DNA of 64,000 nucleotides from Natronomonas salina (GTDB taxonomy: Archaea; Halobacteriota; Halobacteria; Halobacteriales; Haloarculaceae), in assembly GCF_013391105.1 (NCBI RefSeq), contig NZ_CP058335.1, positions 3,100,001 to 3,164,000 of the forward strand, written 5' to 3'. Made by a program: the position numbers and the translations under genes. Positions 43,713 to 51,832 of this stretch are shown here, one piece after another; position 1 is the first letter of the stretch; every line of letters begins with the position of its first letter. The notes under the pieces were generated by a model. That model saw only the letters and a program-made list of their open reading frames with translations. It had not been told where the DNA came from and made no database searches.

Positions 43713-44206
43713 AGCCAGTCGTCCGCGTCGCCGACGGCGTCGGACAGGGGGTCCGAATCTCGACCGGTCGACAGCGCGTCTGCGACGACCGCTTCAGCGT
43801 CGGCGATCGGTTCGTGGGTCGCGACGTAGGCGCCGAGCGCGAACTCGTCGTCGCCGACGCCGATCAACCGTTTGGCCTCGGTCCGCGATATCTCGCCGGC
43901 CAGCCAGTCGTCGATGATCCGACCGCCGGTGGGCGTCAGGGGATCGACGGGCTCGCCGAGCAGGTGGAGCGCTTTCGCCGCCATCGTCTTCGGTAGTTCG
44001 GCCACGGCCGCCGCGCGACCGACGCTCGCCCCACCGACGTAGGCCTCCACCAGCGTCGCGGCGGCGTCGGCCGAACAGGGGAGCTCGTCGTCGAACCTCG
44101 ACAGTCGGTCGGCCAGCGTCGCGTCCGTCTCGTCGCTCGTCGCGACGCTGCGCTCCCGCTGTTCGGTCGTCACCTCCAGTCCGGCGGCGATGTCCGACAG
44201 GGCCAT
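43364..44206 (-). CDS. Uncharacterised haloarchaeal protein with antisense run-through tail
   Basis: Protein of 280 residues if read to the stop. The first about 165 residues look like a real domain: MALSDIAAGLEVTTEQRERSVA, ADAAATLVEAYVGGASVGRAAAVA, PKTMAAKALHLLG and FALGAYVATHEPIADAEAVVADAL, a helical regulator-like layout. From about residue 170 the reading becomes a Ser/Thr/Ala-rich string because it is antisense to the MinD-like gene for 349 bases. Loss of the original stop after DDWL (the codon there is TAT, one change from a stop) is a plausible cause. Transcribed divergently from the TFB gene, with a gttaaac promoter-like element about 29 bases upstream. Confidence 0.72.
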   Translation of the reverse strand: MALSDIAAGLEVTTEQRERSVATSDETDATLADRLSRFDDELPCSADAAATLVEAYVGGASVGRAAAVAELPKTMAAKALHLLGEPVDPLTPTGGRIIDDWLAGEISRTEAKRLIGVGDDEFALGAYVATHEPIADAEAVVADALSTGRDSDPLSDAVGDADDWLYTGNFERSPSPVSGSTATSTAIPRTAANASWTDSSPETAGHSPSKVGTATSASGWSSALVTTVTGSGMPTSASRSSARGTAAAARLASQTTATCSTPVTAATAWLAATGGVSTRT

Positions 44207-44231
44207 ACTCGCCCGTGGTCCCCCGTCCCTT

Positions 44232-44238
44232 GTTAAAC
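44232..44238 (-). promoter_or_regulatory. TATA-like box of the gene divergent from TFB
   Basis: gttaaac (gtttaac on the minus strand) is about 29 bases before the ATG of the minus-strand gene and 40 bases to the left of the large palindrome, so both flanking promoters are close to it. Confidence 0.5.
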
Positions 44239-44278
44239 CTAGTGGATGGTTAGAAATAATCTGGTAGCGATCGAGATA

Positions 44279-44303
44279 GAGCGTACCGGTTACCGGTACG
44301 CTC
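44279..44303. promoter_or_regulatory. Perfect 25-bp palindrome upstream of the TFB gene (candidate operator)
   Basis: GAGCGTACCGGT, one central T, ACCGGTACGCTC: a perfect 12-bp inverted repeat with one-base spacing. It lies between two divergent promoters, 40 bases upstream of the TFB TATA box, and does not overlap any gene. A perfect dyad of this length is not expected by chance in so short a region, so a dimeric DNA-binding protein is likely to bind here. The ligand or regulator is unknown. Confidence 0.75.
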
Positions 44304-44342
44304 CTCGCCGATGGACCGGTTCGTTTCCGCCGCCGCTGCTCG

Positions 44343-44350
44343 TTTTTAAA
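44343..44350 (+). promoter_or_regulatory. TATA-like box for the TFB gene
   Basis: tttttaaa lies about 32 bases before the ATG at 44379, consistent with a near-leaderless transcript, and starts 40 bases after the end of the 25-bp palindrome. Confidence 0.65.
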
Positions 44351-44378
44351 GTATCATCCGGCCCCATCTCCACACGTG

Positions 44379-45248
44379 ATGAGCACGAGCACGCGACGGG
44401 CCTGCCCCGAGTGCGAGGGGCGGCTGCGGAGCACCGGCACGGAGACGGTCTGCAGCGAGTGCGGTCTGGTGGTCGGCGAGGACGCCCTCGACCGAGGGCC
44501 GGAGTGGCGGTCGTTCGCGGACGACGACGGCAACCCGGAGCGCTGCGGGGCGCCGCTCACCCGATCGCGACACGACCGCGGACTGTCGACCGAGATCGGC
44601 CACTCCACGCGCCTGAAGGGACGGAAGCGGCGACGCGTGGCCCGCATGCGGCGGGAGCACAAGCGGGCGCGGATCGGGTCGAAGCGCGACCGCAACCAGG
44701 TCTACGGGTTCACGGAGATCCGGCGCGTGACGGGCCAGCTCGAACTCCCCGACGCGCTCCAGGAACGGGCCTGCGTCCTCTTCGAGTCCGCCCAGGACGA
44801 GAACCTCCTGCAGGGCCGTTCCATCGAGGGGTTCGCCGCGGCGGCGGTGTACGCGGTCTGCCGGACCGCCTCCGTCTCGCGGACGCTGGGGGAGATCGTC
44901 GGCGTCGCCGCCGCCGACGAGGCCGAACTGAAGGTCGCCTACGACGCGCTGAACCGCGACCTCGGATTGCCGACCGGCCCCATCGACCCCGCGGAGTACC
45001 TCGCCCGCTTCGCCTCGAAGCTCGACGTCCCGAGCGCGCTGGAGCGGCGGGCCCGCGAGCTCGCGACGGATGCCAGTGACGCCGGCATCACGACCGGCCG
45101 GAATCCCAGCGGTGTCGCCGCCGCCTGCCTCTACACGGTCGCCCGCGAGTCGAGCTACGACCTCACGCAGGAGGAGGCCGCCGACGTGGCCGGCGTCTCG
45201 ACGGTCACGATCAGGAACACCTACCAGGACCTGCGGGACTCGGCCTGA
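44379..45248 (+). CDS. tfb: Transcription initiation factor B (TFB)
   Basis: Protein of 289 residues. An N-terminal zinc ribbon (CPECEGRLR, then CSECGLVVG) is followed by a B-reader/linker region and two cyclin-like repeats (about residues 100-190 and 195-285). Typical phrases are SIEGFAAAAVYAVCR and NPSGVAAACLYTVARE, with the C-terminal DNA-contacting helix ending STVTIRNTYQDLR. It recruits RNA polymerase to TBP-bound promoters. Haloarchaea carry many TFB genes with different targets; which one this is cannot be fixed. The ATG at 44379 is chosen over a GTG three bases upstream. It ends overlapping the convergent gene by 28 bases. Confidence 0.95.
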   Translation: MSTSTRRACPECEGRLRSTGTETVCSECGLVVGEDALDRGPEWRSFADDDGNPERCGAPLTRSRHDRGLSTEIGHSTRLKGRKRRRVARMRREHKRARIGSKRDRNQVYGFTEIRRVTGQLELPDALQERACVLFESAQDENLLQGRSIEGFAAAAVYAVCRTASVSRTLGEIVGVAAADEAELKVAYDALNRDLGLPTGPIDPAEYLARFASKLDVPSALERRARELATDASDAGITTGRNPSGVAAACLYTVARESSYDLTQEEAADVAGVSTVTIRNTYQDLRDSA

Positions 45249-45784
45249 GCCAGTCGGGCGAACGACTCGGTCGGGAGCTCCACCGACTCGATCCGCGCCG
45301 CGAGCCCGTCGGGAGCGACGTCCAGCCGCGACAGTACCCGACGGTCACGGGCGAGGTCCGCCGCCAGTTCTTCCACGGCCGCCAGTCCACCGACGGATGC
45401 GACCGCCCGGGTCGCCGACGGGAGGTCTTCGACCGCCTCCAGCCGTTCGGCGGTCTCGACCCGCTCTCGGACCCGGTCGAGCCAAGTTGCCATCCCCACC
45501 GGCAGTTCGGACTCCCGCACCGGCTCGGCGCGGACCAGCTCCGCGACCGGTTCCGCGGGCTCGACGGGCGTCGCGAAGCCGAAGGCGGTCGTCCCCGTCT
45601 CGACGGTCGCCGTCACGCCACTGTTGTCCCAGCCCTCAGCCGGACGGCCCTCCGCTCTCGGCGGCCACACCGGGCCGTCGAGCCGGCTCTCGACGCGAAG
45701 GCGGTGCGGCCGTTCGGCGGTCACCAGCAGTTCGACGAACGTCACGCCGTCGCCGCGGACGGTCTCGACGGTGAGCGTCGGCAC
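45221..45784 (-). CDS. Uncharacterised protein, last of the mcm-linked gene run
   Basis: Protein of 187 residues, soluble, acidic. The N-terminal half is strand-rich (MPTLTVETVRGDGVTFVELLVTAE) and Arg/Pro-rich; the C-terminal half is helical (RERVETAERLEAVEDLPSATRAVASVGGLAAVEELAADLARD). No enzyme motif is seen. It is 29 bases downstream of the coiled-coil gene on the same strand and overlaps the 3' end of the convergent TFB gene by 28 bases. The reading frame is maintained across the overlap, so the ending is probably real. Confidence 0.82.
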   Translation of the reverse strand: MPTLTVETVRGDGVTFVELLVTAERPHRLRVESRLDGPVWPPRAEGRPAEGWDNSGVTATVETGTTAFGFATPVEPAEPVAELVRAEPVRESELPVGMATWLDRVRERVETAERLEAVEDLPSATRAVASVGGLAAVEELAADLARDRRVLSRLDVAPDGLAARIESVELPTESFARLAQAESRRSW

Positions 45785-45813
45785 GGCGGGTCTGGCGCCC
45801 CTTCCGTGAAAAG

Positions 45814-46479
45814 TTACAGCCTGTAGACGGGCGCCGACAGCCAGGCTTCGGCGTCCTTCCCGCTCTCGAACCGCCTGCAGGCCAGCACGACCGGCGTCCG
45901 GACGCGTCCCACCCGGATCAGCGCCAGCGCGGCCGTCACCGGAGCTGCGGCCTCGTAGCTCGATGCCCCCGAGCCGGGCGCCGCGCCGACGGCCTCGTCG
46001 ACTGCCGGACGGACGGCCTCGATCAGTTCCTCCCGGGCCTGCCGCTCGAGGTTCGCCACCCGGTCCTCCAGCCGGAGACGCTCCTCGCGTTCGTCGCGGG
46101 CCTCGCGAGCCCGCCTCCGGGCGTCCGCCAGCGCCTCCGCTGCGGCGGCGCGCTCGGTCTCGGCCTCGGTGAGTTCCCGCACCGCGGCCCGGTAGGCCTC
46201 CTCGACCTCTCCGTCGTCGGTCGCCCGGAGCCGACCGCGGAGCGTCGCGACTCGCTCGCGCGTCTCGTCGATGTCGGCCTCGGCCTCGGCGACCCGACGT
46301 CGCGCCGCAGCCAGCGAGGGTACCGGCTCGCCGAGGTCGGCCAGCCGTTCCCGGGCGTCGCGTAGCTCCTCGTCGACCGACGTGGCGAATCCGCGGGAAC
46401 GGGCGGCCGCGACCAGCGCCTCGCGGCGGTCGAGGGACGTGCCGGGTGCGACGACGCCGACGTGGTCGTGGAGGGTCAC
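45814..46479 (-). CDS. Coiled-coil protein in the mcm-linked gene run
   Basis: Protein of 221 residues. The centre (about residues 60-150) is a long, highly charged coiled coil (DIDETRERVATLRGRLRAT, EAYRAAVRELTEAETERAA, DERREERLRLEDRVANLER-like repeats of Glu/Arg/Ala). The N-terminus MTLHDHVGVVAPGTSLDRREAL and the C-terminal VRTPVVLACRRFESGKDAEAWLS resemble a small folded end. It overlaps the next upstream gene by 4 bases. The coiled coil suggests a structural or scaffolding role in a complex; the family is unknown to me. Confidence 0.85.
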   Translation of the reverse strand: MTLHDHVGVVAPGTSLDRREALVAAARSRGFATSVDEELRDARERLADLGEPVPSLAAARRRVAEAEADIDETRERVATLRGRLRATDDGEVEEAYRAAVRELTEAETERAAAAEALADARRRAREARDEREERLRLEDRVANLERQAREELIEAVRPAVDEAVGAAPGSGASSYEAAAPVTAALALIRVGRVRTPVVLACRRFESGKDAEAWLSAPVYRL

Positions 46480-46814
46480 AGCTCCCGCGACTTGAGCTCC
46501 GCCGGCGACGGGTGCGGGGAGTCGACCGCGAACTTCGCGTACGCCGTGTTCGGGTCCGACCGGCCCTCGTAGGCCGTCGCCGCCTCGCGGACGGCGTCGG
46601 GGACCGTTCGGAACTCGTTGAACGGTTCGGTCCGCTCGACCTGCACGTCGTCGGGGTGCTTCTCGCGGAGCCGCAGCGCCAGGAACGCGCCGTGGTGGCT
46701 CTCCGCCAGCAGCGCCGCCCGCCCGAACCGGCGGACGACGCTCTCCTCGTGGGTCCGGCAGACGTTCCGCAGCGAGGTCCGGGCGGCCTGCGAGTACGTG
46801 ACGACCAGCAGCAC
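46476..46814 (-). CDS. Uncharacterised protein in the mcm-linked gene run
   Basis: Protein of 112 residues: MLLVVTYSQAARTSLRNVCRTHEESVVRRFGRAALLAESHHGAFLALRLREKH, then a hydrophilic acidic stretch with FNEFRTVPDAVREAATAYEG and TAYAKFAVDSPHPSPAELKS. The single cysteine and paired histidines are not arranged as a metal site. It overlaps the coiled-coil gene by 4 bases and follows the small helical gene by 39 bases, so it is part of one transcription unit with mcm. Function unknown. Confidence 0.83.
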   Translation of the reverse strand: MLLVVTYSQAARTSLRNVCRTHEESVVRRFGRAALLAESHHGAFLALRLREKHPDDVQVERTEPFNEFRTVPDAVREAATAYEGRSDPNTAYAKFAVDSPHPSPAELKSREL

Positions 46815-46853
46815 GCGCTATTCGTCGACGTATTCAGGAGTAAAATTAACGGT

Positions 46854-47108
46854 TCAGTCCAGCTTTTCGACCGTCGGCGCCTCGGCGTCGGTCAGTTCCC
46901 GGACGCGCTCTCTGGCCTCCCGCTCGGAGGCGGCGACCACGACTGCGCCGTCGTCGGCCCTGTAGGCCGCGAGGTCGCCGTCGAACTCTGTCGCGAAGGT
47001 CCGGACCGTCGCCCGCACCTGCCGTTCGCAGTCTGCCAGGTCGGTCTCGCCGGCCTCGAGGTCGGCCAGCGCGTCCTCGATCTGCCGGAGCGCGGCGATG
47101 CGGTCCAT
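46854..47108 (-). CDS. Small helical protein directly downstream of mcm
   Basis: Protein of 84 residues, acidic and predicted mostly helical (MDRIAALRQIEDALADLEAGE, then RATVRTFATEFDGDLAAYRADDG, ASEREARERVRELTDAEA). It starts four bases after the stop codon of mcm, so it should be co-transcribed with the replicative helicase. It might bind MCM or another replisome component, but this rests on position only. Confidence 0.82.
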   Translation of the reverse strand: MDRIAALRQIEDALADLEAGETDLADCERQVRATVRTFATEFDGDLAAYRADDGAVVVAASEREARERVRELTDAEAPTVEKLD

Positions 47109-47112
47109 CGCG

Positions 47113-49215
47113 CTAGATCATCCGGACGAACCCGTTCTGGGGCTCGTAGATGTCGCCGCGCTTCTTGAACTCGGAGATGCGGTGCTCGGCCTTCGACTCG
47201 TCGACGCCGGCCTCCTGGGCCCGCTCGACGACGGCGTCGACCGGGGCGCCGGGCTCGTCCTCGTACTCCTCCTGCAGCTCCTCGATGATGTTGAGCAGGG
47301 TCTTCGCGCGGTCGCGCTGGCTCTTCGACTGGCCGGTCTCGACGACGTCGGCGTCGAACTCGCCGGTCTCGGGGTCGACGCCGATGTCCTGCAGGCAGGA
47401 CCTGACGATCTCGATGACGCGCTCGGAGTCCTCCTGCTCGACGGTGTCGGAGAGGCGCATCCGCGCGGAGGCCTCCGAGAGCCGCACGAGGGCCTCGAGC
47501 TTCCGGGCGGTGACCGGGACCGGCGCGTCGTCGTCCTGGCCCTTCGCACGCAGGTCGACGTAGAAGTCCCGGATGGCCTCCTTGGCCTCCTCGGTCATCG
47601 TCGGGAAGCAGTTCCGCTTGGCGTAGGCGATGTACTTCCGGAGGAACTCGGCGTCGATGTCGGGCTCGACGTTGCCGGTGACGTTGTCGACCTCCTCCTG
47701 GGTGACGTTGGAGGTGGCGTTGTTCTGCCGGTGGGTGTGCAGCTCGCCGGCGTAGTTCGTGTTGATGATGTGCTCGGCGAGGTTGGCGTCCTTCTCCTGG
47801 TCGGGCTGGTCGGTGACCGTGAAGATGAGGTCGAACCGGGAGATGAGCGCCGGCTCGAGGTCGATCTGCTCGCCGATGGGCTCGTACTGGTCGAAGCGGC
47901 CGTACTTCGGGTTGGCTGCGCCGAGCAGCGAGCACCTCGATTTGAGGGTCGCGTTGATGCCGGCCTTCGAGACGGAGATGGACTGCTGCTCGAGGGCCTC
48001 GTGCATCGCCGAGCGGTCCTCCGGCCGCATCTTGTCCAGCTCGTCGACCGCCGCGATGCCCTGGTCGGCCAGGACGAGCGCCCCCGCCTCCAGCGTCCAC
48101 TGCTGGCCGTCGCCGAAGTCGTCGCGGACGGCCGCCGCCGTGAGACCGGCCGAGGACGACCCCTTGCCGGAGGTGTAGACGGAGCGCGGCGCGATGTTCC
48201 GGATGTACTGCAGCATCGCGGACTTCCCGGTACCCGGGTCGCCGATGAGGAGCATGTGGAGGTCCCCGCGGATGCGGGAGCCGTCCGGCAGATGTTTGGT
48301 CACGCCGGAGAACAGCTGGAGCATCATCGCGAGCTTCTCCTGCTCGTAGCCGTAGATGGAGGGCGCGATGGAGTTGACCATCTGCTCGTAGATGTCGTCG
48401 GCCCCGGAGAGCTCGATGATCTCCTTCTTGTCCTGGTCGGTGATGTCCATGTCCTCGAACTGCTCGTCCTCGATCTCCACCGAGAGGCCGTCCATGTAGA
48501 CGTCGAAGATGGGGGACTTCTCCTGGTTGCTCTCCTGCTGGTCGAGGTGGAGGATGCCGGTCACCCGGACGTGGTCGCCGGCGGTCACCTCGCCGGTGAT
48601 GTCGTCCTCGATGTGGACGTCGATGCTCTGGGGCGTCTCGCCGCCGCGCAGTCCCTCCGGGGACTCCTGGACGCGAAGCTTCTGGGCGTCGACGAACTCC
48701 GACTGGTCGAAGTTGATGTTGAACGGTCCCTGCCGCTCGCAGCCCTGGCACTCGTGGGGCTCGTGGAACTCTCCGGAGGTCTGGGGGATGCGGCTGAGCG
48801 TCCCGCATCGCTGGCACTCGAAGGCCGCCTCGGTGATCTTCGGCCGGACGTCGGTGGCCTTCCGGACGATGCCGCTGACGGCGACCAGCTGGCCGCGGTG
48901 GCGCGCGCGGATGTCACGGATGCCGGTCGACTCCTGGAGGTTCTGGACGCGGACGTGGGCCTGCCCGAGCTTGACGTCGACCGGGAGGTCGTACAGCCGG
49001 AGGGCCTCCTCGGCGTAGTCGCGCATCTGCTCGGGCTGGGCGACGAAGTCGTCGGCGAGGTCGGGGTCGAAGCGGTAGAGTTCGTCCCAGTCGACGTACA
49101 GCGAGCGCTGCTCGTTGGGGTACCGCTGGGCGAGTTCACCGATCTCGTTCCGGTAGTAGTCGCGGTAGAACTGCTCGAACTTGTCGATGACCTCGGTGTT
49201 CTCCGCGCGCGCCAT
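47113..49215 (-). CDS. mcm: Minichromosome maintenance helicase
   Basis: Protein of 700 residues. The N-terminal domain has a zinc-binding CQRCGTLSRIPQ...CQGC pair. The AAA+ core has Walker A GDPGTGKSAML near residue 323, Walker B VLADQGIAAVDELDKM near 380-395, and the arginine finger in ISRFDLIF. A winged-helix domain is at the C-terminus (RAKTLLNIIEELQEEYE onwards, ending EPQNGFVRMI). It unwinds DNA at replication forks as a hexamer. No intein, unlike some haloarchaeal copies. The ATG at 49215 is preferred to 49260 because a cttaacc promoter-like element is about 30 bases upstream. Confidence 0.97.
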   Translation of the reverse strand: MARAENTEVIDKFEQFYRDYYRNEIGELAQRYPNEQRSLYVDWDELYRFDPDLADDFVAQPEQMRDYAEEALRLYDLPVDVKLGQAHVRVQNLQESTGIRDIRARHRGQLVAVSGIVRKATDVRPKITEAAFECQRCGTLSRIPQTSGEFHEPHECQGCERQGPFNINFDQSEFVDAQKLRVQESPEGLRGGETPQSIDVHIEDDITGEVTAGDHVRVTGILHLDQQESNQEKSPIFDVYMDGLSVEIEDEQFEDMDITDQDKKEIIELSGADDIYEQMVNSIAPSIYGYEQEKLAMMLQLFSGVTKHLPDGSRIRGDLHMLLIGDPGTGKSAMLQYIRNIAPRSVYTSGKGSSSAGLTAAAVRDDFGDGQQWTLEAGALVLADQGIAAVDELDKMRPEDRSAMHEALEQQSISVSKAGINATLKSRCSLLGAANPKYGRFDQYEPIGEQIDLEPALISRFDLIFTVTDQPDQEKDANLAEHIINTNYAGELHTHRQNNATSNVTQEEVDNVTGNVEPDIDAEFLRKYIAYAKRNCFPTMTEEAKEAIRDFYVDLRAKGQDDDAPVPVTARKLEALVRLSEASARMRLSDTVEQEDSERVIEIVRSCLQDIGVDPETGEFDADVVETGQSKSQRDRAKTLLNIIEELQEEYEDEPGAPVDAVVERAQEAGVDESKAEHRISEFKKRGDIYEPQNGFVRMI

Positions 49216-49346
49216 TTGATTACCAGACCTTGGCGCGCCGCCGGTTAAGAAGTTTGCCACCCGGAGCGGAAGTGAAGTCGGCGTCCCGACGCCTGCTGGC
49301 GATTATCCGGGAGGTCTCGACTCAATCGCCCGCCGCCGTCCGGGAG

Positions 49347-50498
49347 CTACAGCTTCCCGAGGGCGGCCTCGAGGTCGGCCACGAGATCGTCGGGGTCCTC
49401 GAGGCCGATCGGCGCTCTGACGAGCGACTCGGAGATGCCCGCGGCCCGCCGCTCCTCGTCCGTGAGGTTGCCGGCCGACATCGACGCGGTGTGCTCGATC
49501 AGCGACTCGACGCCGCCGAGACTGACCGCGACGTCGAACACCTCCAGCTCCTCGAGGAACGCCCGCGTCTCCGCGGCGTCGGCGTCGACCTCGAAGGACA
49601 CCACCCCGCCGTAGCCGTCCATCTGCTCGGCGGCGAGGTCGTGCTGGGGGTGGCCCTCCAGGCCGGGGTAGTGGACGGTCCTGACCTCCGGGTGGTCGGC
49701 GAGGAACGCCGCGACCGCGGTGGCGTTCGACTGGTGGCGGCGCATCCGCAGCGGCAGCGTCTTGAGCCCCCGCTGCAGGAGGAAGCAGTCGAACGGCGCC
49801 AGCACCGCGCCGAAGCCCCGCTCCTGGACGAACCGGAACTGCTCGACGAGCGCGTCGTCGTCGGTGCAGATGGCGCCACCCATCGAGTCGCTGTGGCCGT
49901 TCAGGAACTTCGTCGTGCTGTAGACGGCGACGTCGGCGCCGAGTTCCAGCGGCCGCTGGACGGCCGGCGTGCTGAAGGTGTTGTCCACCGCCAGCGTCGC
50001 GTCGCCCTCGTCGGCCACCTTCGCGACGGCCTCGACGTCACAGAGTCGCAACAGCGGGTTCGTCGGCGACTCGACCCACACCAGCCGCGTCTCCGGGCGC
50101 ATCGCGCTCGCGACGTTCCCGGCGTCGGTGGCGTCGACGTAGGTGACCTCGACGCCCTGTCCGGCGAGGAGGTCGTCGAACATCGCCTTCGTCCCGCCGA
50201 ACAGCGACTCGAAGGCGACGACGTGGTCGCCCGGCGACAGCAGGCCGAAGCAGACCGTCGAGATGGCCGCCATCCCCGAGGACAGCGCCAGCCCGTGGTC
50301 GGCGCCCTCCAGCCGCGCCAGCTTCGACTCGACGGCCGCCCGCGTCGGGTTCCCGAACCGGGTGTACTTGTACTCGCCCTCACTCGACGGCCCCATCTCG
50401 AACGTCGTCGAGAGGTGCAGTGGCCTCACGACGTCGCCGGTGGCCGAGGGCTCGGCCGCCGGGTCGTTGCACGCCCGCGTCTCGAAACCGTAGTCCAT
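49347..50498 (-). CDS. Trans-sulfuration enzyme (cystathionine gamma-synthase/lyase type)
   Basis: Protein of 383 residues of the Cys/Met metabolism PLP family. The PLP lysine is in YSTTKFLNGHSD; substrate- and cofactor-binding phrases include STTFEMGPSSEGEYKYTRFGNPTR, LSSGMAAIS, FESLFGGT and WVESPTNPLLR. It makes or breaks cystathionine; synthase and lyase activities cannot be separated by eye. The upstream (50499-50640) region holds AT-rich promoter patches. It borders the lower-GC stretch that begins just beyond. Confidence 0.93.
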   Translation of the reverse strand: MDYGFETRACNDPAAEPSATGDVVRPLHLSTTFEMGPSSEGEYKYTRFGNPTRAAVESKLARLEGADHGLALSSGMAAISTVCFGLLSPGDHVVAFESLFGGTKAMFDDLLAGQGVEVTYVDATDAGNVASAMRPETRLVWVESPTNPLLRLCDVEAVAKVADEGDATLAVDNTFSTPAVQRPLELGADVAVYSTTKFLNGHSDSMGGAICTDDDALVEQFRFVQERGFGAVLAPFDCFLLQRGLKTLPLRMRRHQSNATAVAAFLADHPEVRTVHYPGLEGHPQHDLAAEQMDGYGGVVSFEVDADAAETRAFLEELEVFDVAVSLGGVESLIEHTASMSAGNLTDEERRAAGISESLVRAPIGLEDPDDLVADLEAALGKL

Positions 50499-50621
50499 GT
50501 GGACTCACTCGCGGGGCGCCGTCCTGAAAGTCCGGGTCGAAGCACAGACGATCAGGGAGATTCGCGCGGGACTCCACGTGCGCTCACCAGTATAGATAAT
50601 GTACGTTTCTGCATCCGGATA

Positions 50622-50679
50622 TTGACGTTCGTCGCTCACTTACCGGTTTGATAAAATAGAGAGTCAGAATGAACGTCAA
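50622..50679. repeat. 9-bp inverted repeat at the edge of the lower-GC stretch
   Basis: TTGACGTTC (50622-50630) and its reverse complement GAACGTCAA (50671-50679), 40 bases apart. The right arm overlaps the stop codon of the Tat-exported protein gene. It might be a terminator-like structure or a mark of past insertion; neither is supported further. Confidence 0.4.
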
Positions 50680-51443
50680 ACGTTCTCAGCACATCGGTGG
50701 TCGTTCTCGTAGGAATCGCCGACGATTCTGAAGCCGACGAGTTTTTGGCCGGCATCGACGCTGTGCTTGTAGACTGGCGTGTCGTGGCCGTACTGTCCGG
50801 GGATCTTCGTTAGCTCGTCCTTCTCTATCGTGATCTCTTCCCAGGTCCCGTCAACGTTGACTTCTGCATCCGTTTCGTCAACGGGGAACTCCTCGAAGGC
50901 GGACCAAACTTCGCTACACCCCTTGAATTCCACGTCGTCGACCTCAACTGGCGGTAGCACCTCGATCGCACAGTCATCGTACTTCACGAAGCTCCGTCCG
51001 TGACTCGTATCCGTCTCACCTGGATGCGGGCAGAAAGGCCCCGGAGAAACGGGCCTCTCCGTCGCACTCAACCTGAGGGTGTACATTCCTCCACTACTGT
51101 TCTCCGGAACAGTCGACTCCATCTGGAAGTGTCGATGCTCGCCCAACGAGAGATTCGATTGTCTCTCCTCTCCGACCTTCGTCCACTCGTTCCCGTCGGG
51201 CGAGATAGCTGTGACAAAACAGGCTTCTGTCCCATGTCCCGACTGGAAGTGGACTTTTATCTCGAAGGACTCACCAGCTATGACTTCGTCGGGACACCCC
51301 TCTCCTTCATCGTCTATCGCTAAGTCTGCGACATGATGCGCGCTCGCGAGACCGGACGACGCACCGACTGTGACGGCACTCGCGCCGACCCCTTTCAGAA
51401 TCGTACGTCTATCTATCCGTTTTCTCCCGTATTCCTTCCCCAT
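50676..51443 (-). CDS. Tat-exported protein of unknown function in the lower-GC stretch
   Basis: Protein of 255 residues with a Tat signal (RIDRRTILKGVGASAVTVGASSG) and no lipobox or C-terminal span, so probably secreted. The mature part is strand-rich and contains several cysteines (GEGCPDE, EACFVT, PGPFCPHPGE, DDCAIEVL, FKGCSEV, HRCAENV), which could form disulphides. It lacks the strong acidity of neighbouring cytoplasmic proteins. Codon use and GC are lower than in the flanking operons, which fits recent acquisition. No family recognised. Confidence 0.8.
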   Translation of the reverse strand: MGKEYGRKRIDRRTILKGVGASAVTVGASSGLASAHHVADLAIDDEGEGCPDEVIAGESFEIKVHFQSGHGTEACFVTAISPDGNEWTKVGEERQSNLSLGEHRHFQMESTVPENSSGGMYTLRLSATERPVSPGPFCPHPGETDTSHGRSFVKYDDCAIEVLPPVEVDDVEFKGCSEVWSAFEEFPVDETDAEVNVDGTWEEITIEKDELTKIPGQYGHDTPVYKHSVDAGQKLVGFRIVGDSYENDHRCAENV

Positions 51444-51670
51444 ATTTCATCTGTGGCACGAGGCCACACTCGTACTTGTGCGCGGTTTTGTTTTGCGCCA
51501 CCGGATGGGATTCTGCTCGCGCGTCAGCCTCCCCTATTAAGCTTATCTACTGAAAATTCGCCCAAGTTCCTAACTGACCATCGACTACTGGTGCATGCGT
51601 TGAGAAACAACCCTCTTCCGATGATTCAGTCTCCACAAGCGGCAGGCTGTGCTCAGACAACTCTTGATAG

Positions 51671-51832
51671 TTACACTAAATCAAGTAAATCCACTTCACT
51701 CACTCCCAAAATCGCGTCACACTTCGGGCAAATCCACGTCGCGGCCGCTATCCCTCGTCCCGCACCCTCTGGAGTGGTGTCGGGGTCAATCACTGGGCAT
51801 ACCTGCTCTCTACAGGCCGGACACATAGCCAT
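51671..51832 (-). CDS. Tiny zinc-ribbon protein
   Basis: Frame of 53 residues: MAMCPACREQVCPVIDPD near the start and WICPKCDAILGVSEVDLL near the end, giving two CxxC pairs that would bind zinc. Such CPxC...CPKC micro-proteins ending in GVSE are frequent in haloarchaea. The ATG at 51832 is followed by a second at 51826. The gene lies in the lower-GC stretch and has no partner on the same strand. It lies antisense inside a longer, implausible reading frame. Confidence 0.72.
   Translation of the reverse strand: MAMCPACREQVCPVIDPDTTPEGAGRGIAAATWICPKCDAILGVSEVDLLDLV

Noticed and set aside
47113-49215. Possible intein in MCM
   Set aside because: Haloarchaeal MCM can carry inteins, but the protein here is 700 residues with Walker A, Walker B and the arginine finger at normal spacing and no splicing motifs.
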